The translations under genes were made by a program, and so were the position numbers. Positions 32,953-41,844 of a stretch of DNA of 64,000 nt are shown here, in pieces. Position 1 is the stretch's first letter. The number at the start of each line of letters is the position of its first letter. This DNA is from Streptomyces humi. GTDB lineage: Bacteria; Actinomycetota; Actinomycetes; Streptomycetales; Streptomycetaceae. The stretch is taken from contig NZ_LBMU02000013.1 of assembly GCF_001005085.2 (NCBI RefSeq), positions 104,112 to 168,111 of the forward strand, given 5' to 3'. Under the pieces are notes generated by a model. That model saw only the letters and a list, made by a program, of their open reading frames with translations, was not told the origin of the DNA and did no database searches.

Positions 32953-34560
32953 TCACCAGCGATAGGGGCCGTACACGTCCATGCACTGCTTGGTGTCGGA
33001 GCCGTTGATCGCGTCGGCGTTGTCGGGCAGGTCACCGGCCTTGGGCGCGGACTGCTTCGGGTACGCAGTGCCGTCCCGCCAGTCGGCGCCGACGACGAGC
33101 GTGACGCCCGACACATCGGTGGTCTGCTTGATCTGGCTCGTCGGGATCCCCAGCGCCTTGGCCACCGCCTGGGCGTCGCCCTGGAGGTCCGCGCTCGGGT
33201 ACCGCACGACCGTCTTCTCCACCGACTCCCCGGTGTTCGAGGTGTCCGCCGCCGCCCGGGTGTAGCCCTTCGCGGTCAGTTCCCGGGCGAGTGTCCGGGC
33301 CCGGCCGCCGACCGGTGCCTTGGTGCTGGTGCCGGTGGCGTTCTGCACCAGCAGGCCGAGGCTCGCGGCGGCGACGGAGGGCTCCTTCGAGGGCTCGGCG
33401 CTCGCCGTGGTCTTCTTCTTGGCGGAGGCGTCCGAGGCCTTGCCGTTCTTGTCGAACGACACGTCGTCGCGGAGCATCCGCCACATCTTGTCGGCGTTGG
33501 AGCCGTCCGGTACGACGTGGTCCGAGTTCTGCGGGTCCTGGACGTTCGGCATCGTCACGCTGGTGATGCGGTCGGTCGGCACGGACTTCAGCTGCATGGC
33601 CAGGTCGTACAGCTTCTTGACGGTGCCTATCTCCTCGGACACCGACAGCGACTTGGTGGCCGCCTCCGCCAGGTCCATCAGCCGCGGGGTGTCCGTGAAG
33701 ACGTTCTGCCCCTTCAGCGTCCGGATCATCGAGTTGAGGTACATGTGCTGGGCGCGGGCCCGCATCAGGTCGCTGCCCCAGGCGTGCCGGGTGCGCAGCC
33801 ACTGAAGCGCCTGCCGGCCCTCGACCTTGGTGGTGCCGGCCTTCAGCTTCAGCCCGGAGCCGCCGGGCACCGCCGCCGTCGGGTGGTCCCACACGTTCTG
33901 CTTGACGCACACGTCGACCCCGCCGATCGCGTCCGCCATCTTCACCACACCGGAGAAGTCGATCGTCATCCAGTGGTCGATGTAGACGCCGGTCAGGTTC
34001 TCCCAGGTGGCCAGGGTGCAGCCGGCACCGCCGCGGGCCAGCGACTCGTTGATGATGGCGTTGGTCGCCGGGTACACCTTGCCGGTGTCCGGGTCGGTGC
34101 ACTTGGGGATGTCGACGCGGGTGTCCCGGGGGATGCTCACCATCGCGGCGCTCTTGCGGTCCGCCGACAGGTGGATGAGCATCTGGACGTCGCCGAGCGG
34201 CGGGTTGCCGACGTTGTCCTTGCTGCCGCCGAGCTTCACGTTCTCGGCCGAGTTACGGCTGTCGGAGCCGATCAGCAGGATGTTCACCGGCGTCTGCCCG
34301 GCCGCGTTCGGCGCGGTCCGGCTCGCCTTGGAGTCACCGCTGTTGCGCTGGCCCTTGTGGATGTTGCCGTTCAGGTGCTGGTAGTAGAGGTACCCGGCAC
34401 CGGCCGTACCGAGGATCACCACCGAGAGCGTGGTCGCCGACCAGCGCAGCACGCGCCGGCCGCCGTGCCCGCCCTTCGAGGCCTTCGGATCCTTCGAGCC
34501 CCCCTTGCCGCCGCGCCCGCCGCCTCTGGACGTGGCCGGTGCCTTCGGTGCGAGGGACAT
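32953..34560 (-). CDS. LCP-family glycopolymer ligase with LytR_C domain, 4 of 6
   Basis: A 535-residue paralogue of the preceding entry. It has the same design: basic Gly/Lys tail, helix (WSATTLSVVILGTAGAGYLY), LCP domain (NILLIGSDSRNSAENVKLGG, SIPRDTRVDIPKCTDPDTGK VYPATNAIINESLARGG), LytR_C (LGLLVQNATGTSTKAPVGGR) and the terminal CMDVYGPYRW. The two genes even share the upstream sequence GCGGGGGGAGGTG and the VEDTMSL start context, which supports the ATG at 34560 and a recent tandem duplication. Confidence 0.93.
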   Translation of the reverse strand: MSLAPKAPATSRGGGRGGKGGSKDPKASKGGHGGRRVLRWSATTLSVVILGTAGAGYLYYQHLNGNIHKGQRNSGDSKASRTAPNAAGQTPVNILLIGSDSRNSAENVKLGGSKDNVGNPPLGDVQMLIHLSADRKSAAMVSIPRDTRVDIPKCTDPDTGKVYPATNAIINESLARGGAGCTLATWENLTGVYIDHWMTIDFSGVVKMADAIGGVDVCVKQNVWDHPTAAVPGGSGLKLKAGTTKVEGRQALQWLRTRHAWGSDLMRARAQHMYLNSMIRTLKGQNVFTDTPRLMDLAEAATKSLSVSEEIGTVKKLYDLAMQLKSVPTDRITSVTMPNVQDPQNSDHVVPDGSNADKMWRMLRDDVSFDKNGKASDASAKKKTTASAEPSKEPSVAAASLGLLVQNATGTSTKAPVGGRARTLARELTAKGYTRAAADTSNTGESVEKTVVRYPSADLQGDAQAVAKALGIPTSQIKQTTDVSGVTLVVGADWRDGTAYPKQSAPKAGDLPDNADAINGSDTKQCMDVYGPYRW

Positions 34561-34858
34561 CGTGTCCTCGACCGCAGGCACCTCCCCCCGCACATCGCTC
34601 CGCGTCAACTTCCCGCCCTCCCCACCCTGCGCCTCGCGCGCACAGGCCCGCCGCCACGCCCCCCTTCGGACGTCCCACGGACCACACGGGTCCGCCCCGC
34701 GCCCGGTTAGACGCGCGACGGACCCATAGGGTTACCTACTTATTCGGTATGACTTGGTGTCACTCGTGAACAACTCCGAGCGACCGGGCGCCGTTTGTGT
34801 GCGACTTCGCACCTTCGGGCGCCGTACGCGGTGCGGCCCCTCCGGGTACGGGGCGCCG

Positions 34859-36580
34859 CTACTTGGCGCAGGTCACCTTGTCCGCGGTGGTCTTGCTGTC
34901 CACTTCCGGCGCCTTCGTCGGAGTGGTGAGGGAGACTCCCGCCCCCTGGAAGTCCTTGCCCAGGGTGAGCGTGATCGCGGGCAGCCCCTGGGAGTTGGTC
35001 ACGCTCTTGCCCGGCTTCATCGCCGAGCCGGACAGACCCATCAGGCTCGCCAGTTCACGTGCCTGGTCGGCCTGGTCGGGCGCGTACTCCAGGGTGGTCC
35101 TGGCGAGTTCGGCGGGCGCGTTGCCGGCGTTCTCCGACTTGAGGACGCCCTCGTCGTTCTGGAGCCAGCTGAGGGTCTCCTGGGCGCTGCCGGCCGGGGC
35201 CCCGCCGTTGAGGATCCGTACCCGCACCTCGGAGGCCGCGGACTTGCTGCCCTCGAGCCGGGCGGCCGCCGCGTCCTTGCTGGCCTTCGCCTGCTTCTTC
35301 TTGACCGCGGTGAAGGAGACGTCGTCCTTGATGGCCTGGAAGACCGCGGGCGCCTTCGACTCGTTGAGCACGACGGTCGCCTTCACCTTCTCCGCCGGGT
35401 TGTCCAGCACCGGGATGGTGGTGAAGGTCAGGTTCTTCGGGTTCAGCTTGCCGAGCTCCAGACCCAGGTCCTTCAGCTTGCCGATGCTGTCCAGCTGGGA
35501 GTCGACGGTCAGCGACTTGGTGCCGACCTCGGCCAGCTTCAGCAGCTTCGTCGGGCTGGTGAGCGTCGAGTTGGAGCTGAGCTTGCGCATCAGGGCGCTC
35601 AGGAACTGCTGCTGGAGCTGGATCCGGCTCAGGTCACCGCCGAAGCCCACCGAGTGCCGGGTGCGCACGAACGCCAGCGCGGTCTCGCCGGAGATCTTGT
35701 GCGTGCCCTTGGACAGCTTCAGGTGCGACTGCTTGTCGTCGATGTCCTTGCCGAGGCAGACCTCGACGCCGTCGACCGCGTCGGTCAGCGTCTTGACCGC
35801 GTTGAAGTCGGCCACCATGAAGTTGTCCGGCTTGATCCCGGTCAGCTCCGTCACCGTGCGCACGGTGCAGCTGGGCGTCCGGTCGTCCTGGCCGAGGCTG
35901 GTGTTGAAGCGGACGTTCTGGGTGCCCGCGATGACCTTCGTGGTGCCGTCGGACTGCTCGGTCGGGCAGTCCGGGACGTCCACGATCAGGTCGCGCGGGA
36001 TGCTCAGCGCGGTGGCGTTGGAGCGGTCCTTGGAGATGTGCAGCAGGATGTTGGTGTCGGCGTGCCCGACGCTGCCGGTGTCGCCGTAGCCCTCGTTGCC
36101 CTTGCCGGTCCGCTTGTCGGTACCGATGATCAGCAGGTTGATCGCCTTGTCCTTGCTGAAACCACCGGTGCTCGCGCCGTCGTCGGAGACGGACGTGATG
36201 TTGTCGTTGAGGTGCTTGATGTACAGGTAGCCGGCCGCCGAGACGGCGACCAGCACGAAGGCCATCGAACCGCCGGTCCACAGCAGTACCTTCTTGGCCT
36301 TCGACTTCTTCTTCACCGGCTGCCGCCGCGAGCGACGGCCGGGCGGTGGCTCCGGCTCCGCGCGCCGCCTGCGCTGCCCCGGCACCTCCGGCGTTCCGCT
36401 CGGGGCGGTCCGCGACGGGGTCGACTGGGTCGACGGGGCCGACGGTCTGCGCGGTCCGGGCACCGCCGACTGCGGAGCGGAAGGCGTCAGTCGCAGTTCG
36501 TATTCACCGGTGTTCGGATTGAGCACCCACTGGTCTGCGGGATCGATGTTGTCCGCCCGCCCACGGCCTTGCGCGTCCAC
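34859..36580 (-). CDS. LCP-family glycopolymer ligase with LytR_C domain, 5 of 6
   Basis: A 573-residue protein. The GTG at 36580 begins VDAQGRGRADNIDPADQWVL NPNTGEYELRL, a start I associate with Streptomyces LCP proteins; GGAGGA lies eleven bases upstream. A basic cytoplasmic tail precedes a helix (LLWTGGSMAFVLVAVSAAGY), then the LCP domain (NLLIIGTDKRTGKGNEGYGD, LSIPRDLIVDVPDCP, NFMVADFNAVKTLTDAVDGV, LAFVRTRHSVGFGGDLSRIQ) and LytR_C (VRVRILNGGAPAGSAQETLS). It is the largest of the six. Confidence 0.93.
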   Translation of the reverse strand: MDAQGRGRADNIDPADQWVLNPNTGEYELRLTPSAPQSAVPGPRRPSAPSTQSTPSRTAPSGTPEVPGQRRRRAEPEPPPGRRSRRQPVKKKSKAKKVLLWTGGSMAFVLVAVSAAGYLYIKHLNDNITSVSDDGASTGGFSKDKAINLLIIGTDKRTGKGNEGYGDTGSVGHADTNILLHISKDRSNATALSIPRDLIVDVPDCPTEQSDGTTKVIAGTQNVRFNTSLGQDDRTPSCTVRTVTELTGIKPDNFMVADFNAVKTLTDAVDGVEVCLGKDIDDKQSHLKLSKGTHKISGETALAFVRTRHSVGFGGDLSRIQLQQQFLSALMRKLSSNSTLTSPTKLLKLAEVGTKSLTVDSQLDSIGKLKDLGLELGKLNPKNLTFTTIPVLDNPAEKVKATVVLNESKAPAVFQAIKDDVSFTAVKKKQAKASKDAAAARLEGSKSAASEVRVRILNGGAPAGSAQETLSWLQNDEGVLKSENAGNAPAELARTTLEYAPDQADQARELASLMGLSGSAMKPGKSVTNSQGLPAITLTLGKDFQGAGVSLTTPTKAPEVDSKTTADKVTCAK

Positions 36581-36822
36581 GGTTGTCCGAATCCTCCGTC
36601 GGGGCCACGCGGCGCCTTCCCCCCACCAAGGCGCTCGGTCACGTTTCGCAGTGCACGACCCCAGGACGGACCTCGTGGCCGGGTGCACCGGAACGCTCAC
36701 ACTATCCGCCCGGTTCAGCGTCGAGTGACGCCAGTGACAAATTCGTCCTCCCTACAACCGGGCAATACATCTCATTTAACTGACAACGAACGGCGCGCAA
36801 GTACGCCGCCTTGGCGAGTGCT

Positions 36823-37956
36823 TTACGCGCAACTGTCCTCGGCGGCGGTGTTCCCGCGAAACGTGGACGACGACGGGCTGCCGGGTTTCTCGCCCGAGAA
36901 CTCGCCGTCCTTGGTGACGTTCACGGCCCGGTCGGCCCGCAGCAGCCCGAAAAGGGCGTCCGCCCGGCCCGCCACGAGCTGGTCGCGGTTGGAGTCGTAC
37001 ACGTACGGCTCCCTCGGGACGGTGAGGAACTGCACGTGGTCCGTGGGGATGTTCCGGACCCCGCGGACCAGCTGGTACAGACCCCGCAGGCTGGCCAGTT
37101 CGGGGTCGGTGGTCAGCGCGGAGGTCGCCGCGTCCAGCAGCGGATAGAGCTTCGCCGGGTTCAGCAGTACGTCCCCGCTCTGCACCTTGTTGACGAGCGC
37201 CCCCAGGAACTGCTGCTGCCGGTCCATCCGCGCGGTGTCGCTGCCGTCCCCGAGCGACTTGCGCGCCCGTACGTACCCGAGCGCCTGCTCCCCGTCGAGG
37301 GTGACCCGCCCGGCGGGCAGCCGCAGCTTGGCCGCCTTGTCGTCGATCGGCTCCTTCAGGCACACCTGCACCCCGTCGACCGCGTCCACCACGTCCTTGA
37401 ACCCGCTGAAGTCGACGACCATGTAGTGGTCGACCCGGATGTCCGTCAGCTTCTCGACGGTACGCACGGTGCAGGCCGAACCGCCCATGGCGAAGGCCGA
37501 GTTGAACAGGGTGAAGGCGGGTTCGCCGCGCCGTCCGTCGTTCCGCAGGCATCCGGGTACGTGCACCATGAGGTCCCGGGGCAGCGACACCGCGGTGGCA
37601 CTGCGCCGGTCGGCGGCCAGGTGCAGCAGGATCGTGGTGTCGGACCGCTCGGTGCCCGAGTCCCTGCCGTAGCGGCCGTTCCCGGCGCCCGCCCGCGTGT
37701 CCGACCCGATCAGCAGGATGTTCTGCGCGCCGCGCACCAGCGCGGTGGGCCGCTCCCGCTCGTACCGGGCGAGCTCGGCGGCGGCCGCCTCGTCGGCGGT
37801 GATGTTGTGGCTGAGCTTGGCGTAGAGCGCCCAGCCACCCCCGACGGCACCGAGCGTGACCAGCGCGGCCGCCACCGCCGTGCCCCGTATCCAGAGCCGA
37901 CGCCGCCGCCGGGCGAGCCCGGACCCGGTGGCGGATGCCCCTACGACGTCGGTCAC
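36823..37956 (-). CDS. LCP-family glycopolymer ligase, 6 of 6 (no LytR_C)
   Basis: A 377-residue protein with a short tail, helix (GTAVAAALVTLGAVGGGWAL) and one LCP domain (NILLIGSDTRAGAGNGRYGR, LSLPRDLMVHVPGC-like VSLPRDLMVHVPGCLRNDGR, RVDHYMVVDFSGFKDVVDAV, LGYVRARKSLGDGSDTARMD). It lacks the C-terminal LytR_C domain. The GTG start at 37956 sits inside a perfect palindrome and has no clear ribosome site, so a leaderless or specially controlled mRNA is possible. Confidence 0.92.
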   Translation of the reverse strand: MTDVVGASATGSGLARRRRRLWIRGTAVAAALVTLGAVGGGWALYAKLSHNITADEAAAAELARYERERPTALVRGAQNILLIGSDTRAGAGNGRYGRDSGTERSDTTILLHLAADRRSATAVSLPRDLMVHVPGCLRNDGRRGEPAFTLFNSAFAMGGSACTVRTVEKLTDIRVDHYMVVDFSGFKDVVDAVDGVQVCLKEPIDDKAAKLRLPAGRVTLDGEQALGYVRARKSLGDGSDTARMDRQQQFLGALVNKVQSGDVLLNPAKLYPLLDAATSALTTDPELASLRGLYQLVRGVRNIPTDHVQFLTVPREPYVYDSNRDQLVAGRADALFGLLRADRAVNVTKDGEFSGEKPGSPSSSTFRGNTAAEDSCA

Positions 37957-37968
37957 TGTTCAACAGTG
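37954..37968. promoter_or_regulatory. Palindrome over the start codon of the sixth LCP gene
   Basis: CACTGTT (37954-37960), one base, AACAGTG (37962-37968): perfect seven-base arms. The left arm contains the GTG start on the minus strand. It may be an operator that blocks transcription start or translation. Confidence 0.55.
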
Positions 37969-38056
37969 CCCCGGGGAGGCGGCCTCAGGTGACGGCAACT
38001 ACTCCGTACGGGTGACCGGACCCGCCGTCTCGGGGGCGTGGCGCCGTGTCCGGGGT

Positions 38057-38100
38057 GCGGCTGCCACCGCACGCCGTGTCCGGTGTGCGGTGGCAGCCGC
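38057..38100 (-). terminator. 16-bp perfect hairpin downstream of the TIGR03089 gene
   Basis: Arms GCGGCTGCCACCGCAC (38057-38072) and GTGCGGTGGCAGCCGC (38085-38100) with a 12-base loop, 45 bases past the stop of the minus-strand gene at 38145. Likely its terminator, and it would also insulate the LCP gene that starts at 37956. Confidence 0.72.
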
Positions 38101-38144
38101 GCGGGCGCGACCGGTCCCCACGCGGCCGCGGACGCTCGACGGCC

Positions 38145-38900
38145 TCACCGTGCCGAGGCAGTGACCCGCTCACTCTCGATCCGCTTCGCGATCCCCTCCG
38201 CGTCCAGTGCGTCCAGGCGCCGGCACAGCACCACGGACCCTCCGACCGCGAGCGGCGCGTACAGCCCCGCGCTCAGGCCCTCCCACGTGTCGAACCCCAG
38301 CCCCGACAGCATCCGGGACCCGGGCCCGGTGAGATCCAGCCCGGGCGCGTCCCCGAGGGCCCGCTCCACCAGCTCGGCCCCGCTCAGCTCCGCCCCCGCG
38401 ACGATCAGCGCGGGCTCGTCCGGGTCCACCGGCGAGAACGGTACGAACCGGTCGCCCTGGCTCGGCACCTCCACGGCGTAGTCCGCGAACCCCTCCGGCG
38501 GCTGCGGGAACCGCCCGCCCAGCGGCCGCAGGGCGAGCGCGACCCGCTCCCCGCGGCACGCCCGCGCCGCCTCCAGCGTGTCCGGCCCGCTCACCACCAC
38601 GTCGGCCGCCGCCGGGTCGCCGGCCACGTCGGCGATCGCGCCCACCGACGAACAGGCCAGCAGCCACACGGCCGTCTGCCAGTGGGCGGGGAGCAGCAGC
38701 GCCACCCGGTCGCCGGGGCCGGCCGCGAGATCGGTCTGCAACAGGTTCGCCGTCTTGGCCACCCAATTGGCGAAGGTGGCCACGGACAATTCGACGCGTT
38801 CGCCCGTCGCGTCGTCGTAGAAGGTCACCAGAGGGCGTCCGGGGTCCGCGGCGAGCGCGGAACGCAGCAGGTCGGCAGGGGTGCGATCGGTGGCGTTCAC
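38145..38900 (-). CDS. TIGR03089-family protein (truncated AMP-binding-like)
   Basis: A 251-residue protein that resembles the N-terminal half of acyl-CoA synthetases/AMP-binding enzymes (LVTFYDDATGERVELSVATF ANWVAKTANLLQ, DRVALLLPAHWQTAVWLLAC). The adenylation core and C-terminal domain are missing, as in all members of this actinobacterial family. The start is GTG at 38900. The mycobacterial counterpart also lies beside an LCP gene (recollection). It is probably not a full ligase; its role is unknown. Confidence 0.87.
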   Translation of the reverse strand: MNATDRTPADLLRSALAADPGRPLVTFYDDATGERVELSVATFANWVAKTANLLQTDLAAGPGDRVALLLPAHWQTAVWLLACSSVGAIADVAGDPAAADVVVSGPDTLEAARACRGERVALALRPLGGRFPQPPEGFADYAVEVPSQGDRFVPFSPVDPDEPALIVAGAELSGAELVERALGDAPGLDLTGPGSRMLSGLGFDTWEGLSAGLYAPLAVGGSVVLCRRLDALDAEGIAKRIESERVTASAR

Positions 38901-39029
38901 CCGCGCAAGCGTACGCCGCGGCCGCCGCCCGCACCGACCGCCGGCGCCACCGGTTCGGCGCAACCGCACCCGACGGACCGTCAAGTCCGCAATAGACATA
39001 TTTGTCTTACTCTGTTCAACATCAGGGGC

Positions 39030-40433
39030 ATGCGTGGATTCCTGACTTCCTCGATCGGCGTCACCTGTGCCGCGGCCCTCGCCCTGCCGTCGGCGCTCCT
39101 CGACGTGCCCTCCGCGGCCGCCGCGTCGGCCGCCGCGTCGGCCTCCGCGCCGGTGCGCGGGCAGTCGCGCGGACTGCCGGCCGGCGGCACCCAGTCGCTG
39201 CCGCTCGCCCCGCGCACCCGCGAGCGCGTCCTCGGCCAGGCCCCCGAACAGGGCGTGTACAGAGCGGACGTACGGCACTTCTCGATGGTCGGCGTCGTCT
39301 GGGACAACCCCGGGACCGAACTGCACGGCACGGTGCGGGTCCGTACCCGGTCCGCGGAGACCGGCGTCTGGTCGGGCTGGCAGGACGTCGGGACGCACAA
39401 CGCCGACCACGGTGCCGACCCGGACACCGCGGAGGCCGCGTCGGGCCGGGTGCGCGGGGCCACCGCGCCCCTGTGGGTGGGTGACTCGGACGGCGTGGAC
39501 GTGAGCGTCCGCGCCGATGCCGATGCTGGTGCCGATGCCGGCACCGGTACCGGCGCGGGTGGCAGCGTCGGCCGCGATCTGCTCCCCGCCGGGCTCCGCC
39601 TCGAACTGGTCGACCCGGGGGCCGACTCGCCGCCCGACGACTCGCTGTCCCAGGGCTCCCCGGCCGACGCCGCGGCCGACGCCTCCCACGCCGAGGCCGA
39701 CGCGAGCGCCGCCGCCGACGCCGACCTGGCGCCGTTCGGCGCCACCGAGATCCCCGCCCTGAGCCGCGAGGACACCGAACGCGAACTGCTGGAGCTGGAG
39801 GGCGTCGACGCCCCGCGCGGGAAGCCGTACATCGGTCCGCGTCCGAGGATCGTCACGCGCCGCGGCTGGCGCGCCGACGAGTCACTGCGCGAGAAGGGGT
39901 TCGTGTACACGGGAAAGGTCAAGGCGGCCTTCGTCCACCACACCGACTCCGGCAACGGCTACAAGTGCTCCCAGGCCTCGTCCGTCATCCGCAGTATCTA
40001 CCGCTACCACGTGGTGAGCATGGGCTGGCGGGACATCGGCTACAACTTCCTCGTCGACAAGTGCGGAACCATCTACGAGGGCCGCGCGGGGGGAGTGGCG
40101 AAAGCCGTCAAGGGCGCCCACACCCTGGGGTTCAACAGCAACAGCATGGGAATCGCGGTGATCGGCTCGTTCGACTCGCACAAGCCGCCCGCCGCCGCCG
40201 TCACCGCCGTCGCCAGGCTCACCGCGTGGAAACTCGGGCTCTTCGGGGCCAATCCGAAGGGCAAGACATATCTGAGGTCCGGGGGTGGCAATCTCTACCC
40301 AAAGGGGAAGAACGTACGACTGAACGTGATCTCCGGTCACCGGGACGGGTACGCCACCGACTGTCCGGGCGCCAGGCTCTACGCCAAGCTCGGTTCGGCC
40401 CGGACCAGTTCCGCGCACCTCCAGGGGCGCTGA
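39030..40433 (+). CDS. Secreted N-acetylmuramoyl-L-alanine amidase, PGRP type
   Basis: A 467-residue secreted protein. The signal peptide (MRGFLTSSIGVTCAAALALP) is followed by a beta-rich region with VRTRSAETGVWSGWQDVGTH and an acidic Ala/Asp linker. The amidase_2/PGRP domain covers about residues 265-455: RIVTRRGWRADESLR, AAFVHHTDSGNGYKCSQASS, GWRDIGYNFLVDKCGTIYEG RAGG, VISGHRDGYATDCPG. The zinc ligands (His of FVHHTDSG, His of SGHRD, Cys of TDCPG) are in place, so it should cut the stem peptide from muramic acid. AGGGGC precedes the ATG. Confidence 0.93.
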   Translation: MRGFLTSSIGVTCAAALALPSALLDVPSAAAASAAASASAPVRGQSRGLPAGGTQSLPLAPRTRERVLGQAPEQGVYRADVRHFSMVGVVWDNPGTELHGTVRVRTRSAETGVWSGWQDVGTHNADHGADPDTAEAASGRVRGATAPLWVGDSDGVDVSVRADADAGADAGTGTGAGGSVGRDLLPAGLRLELVDPGADSPPDDSLSQGSPADAAADASHAEADASAAADADLAPFGATEIPALSREDTERELLELEGVDAPRGKPYIGPRPRIVTRRGWRADESLREKGFVYTGKVKAAFVHHTDSGNGYKCSQASSVIRSIYRYHVVSMGWRDIGYNFLVDKCGTIYEGRAGGVAKAVKGAHTLGFNSNSMGIAVIGSFDSHKPPAAAVTAVARLTAWKLGLFGANPKGKTYLRSGGGNLYPKGKNVRLNVISGHRDGYATDCPGARLYAKLGSARTSSAHLQGR

Positions 40434-40593
40434 GCACGGGACCCGCGTTCACGCCGTCGGGGGCAGTCGGGGGAAACCGCACACCCATGCCGCGTGGCAC
40501 CGCGCGGCCGTCGAGGGCGCCGTCGCACGGTCTGCATACACTGGCCGGCCGACACAGAGTTCGGCCGGTCCCGGCAGGAAGCAGAGACGACAG

Positions 40594-41676
40594 GTGACAG
40601 AAGCGATCCTCCTGGTCGGCGGCAAAGGCACCCGGCTGCGCCCGCTCACGGTCCACACGCCCAAGCCGATGGTCCCGGCCGCCGGCGTGCCGTTCCTGAC
40701 CCACCAGCTGGCCCGAGCCAGAGCGGCGGGCGTCGACCACATCGTCCTCGCCACGAGCTACCTCGCCGAGGTCTTCGAACCGTACTTCGGCGACGGCGCG
40801 GCACTCGGCCTGCACATCGAGTACGTCACCGAGGAGGAACCGCTCGGCACGGGCGGCGCCATCCGCAACGTCGCCTCCCGGCTGCACTCGGGCCCCGACG
40901 AGCCGGTCCTGATCTTCAACGGCGACATCCTCACCGGCCTGGACATCCGCGCCCTGGTGGCCACGCACGAGTCGACGGGCGCGGACGTCTCCCTGCACCT
41001 GACGAAGGTGACGGATCCGCGTGCCTACGGCCTCGTCCCCACCGACGCGTCGGGGCGGGTCCTGGCCTTCCTGGAGAAGCCGCAGACGCCGGAGGAGATC
41101 GTCACCGACCAGATCAACGCGGGGGCGTACGTCTTCCGCCGCTCCGTCGTCGACACGATCCCGGCCGGCCGCCCGGTGTCGGTCGAGCGGGAGACCTTCC
41201 CGGACCTGCTGGCGGCCGGCGCCCACCTCCAAGGCATGGTCGACTCCACCTACTGGCTGGACCTCGGCACCCCCGCCGCCTTCGTGCGCGGCTCGGCCGA
41301 CCTGGTCCTGGGCCGCGCGCCCTCACCGGCGGTCCCCGGCCGCTGCGGCGACCGTCTGATCCTGCCCACGGCACGGGTGGCGGCGGACGCGAAGCTCACC
41401 GGCGGCACGGTGGTGGGCGAGGGGGCGTTCGTGGCCGAGGGCGCGCGGGTCTTCGGCTCGGCCATCCTCCCCGGCGCCGTCATCGAACCCGGCGCCGTCA
41501 TCACCGACTCCCTCATCGGCAGCCGCGCCCGCGTCGGCGAACGCTCCGTCCTCACCGGCACGGTCATCGGCGACGGCGCGGTCGTCGGACCCGACAACGA
41601 ACTCGCCGAGGGCGCCCGGGTGTGGTGCGACGCGCGCATTCCGGCGGGCGCGGTGCGGTTCTCCTCGGACCAGTAG
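40594..41676 (+). CDS. Sugar-phosphate nucleotidyltransferase, mannose-1-phosphate guanylyltransferase-like
   Basis: A 360-residue, two-part enzyme. The nucleotidyltransferase domain starts EAILLVGGKGTRLRPLTVHT PKPMVP (GGxGTRLRPLT motif and lysine) and has FNGDILTGLDIR and FLEKPQTPEEIV. The C-terminal part is a left-handed beta-helix (hexapeptide repeats GGTVVGEGAFVAEGARVFGS). By synteny with mycobacterial manC (recollection) it likely makes GDP-mannose from mannose-1-phosphate; glucose-1-phosphate use cannot be excluded. It links manA with the GDP-sugar genes of the island. The GTG at 40594 is used. Confidence 0.88.
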   Translation: MTEAILLVGGKGTRLRPLTVHTPKPMVPAAGVPFLTHQLARARAAGVDHIVLATSYLAEVFEPYFGDGAALGLHIEYVTEEEPLGTGGAIRNVASRLHSGPDEPVLIFNGDILTGLDIRALVATHESTGADVSLHLTKVTDPRAYGLVPTDASGRVLAFLEKPQTPEEIVTDQINAGAYVFRRSVVDTIPAGRPVSVERETFPDLLAAGAHLQGMVDSTYWLDLGTPAAFVRGSADLVLGRAPSPAVPGRCGDRLILPTARVAADAKLTGGTVVGEGAFVAEGARVFGSAILPGAVIEPGAVITDSLIGSRARVGERSVLTGTVIGDGAVVGPDNELAEGARVWCDARIPAGAVRFSSDQ

Positions 41677-41715
41677 CCGCCTCGTCCTCCAGCGGGCGTG
41701 CGTGGACCGCTCGCG

Positions 41716-41840
41716 CGGTTCCGCGCGCCCTCAGGGACGCCGTGCGGTTCCCGGTTCCGTGCGCCCTCAGGGACGCCGTGCGGTTCCCGGTTCCGTGCGC
41801 GCCCTCAGGGACGCCGTGCGGTTCCGCGCGCCCTCAGGTA
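41716..41840. repeat. Imperfect tandem repeat of about 36 bp, three to four copies
   Basis: Units share CGGTTCCG, a GCGCCCTCAGGGACGCCGTG core and CGGTTCC. Copies start near 41716, 41752, 41788 and 41818, the last broken after CCTCAGGTACG. The array fills the gap between the convergent guanylyltransferase and DNA glycosylase genes. It creates long open frames (RRAVPGSVRPQG-like) that are not genes. Confidence 0.82.
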
Positions 41841-41844
41841 CGCC

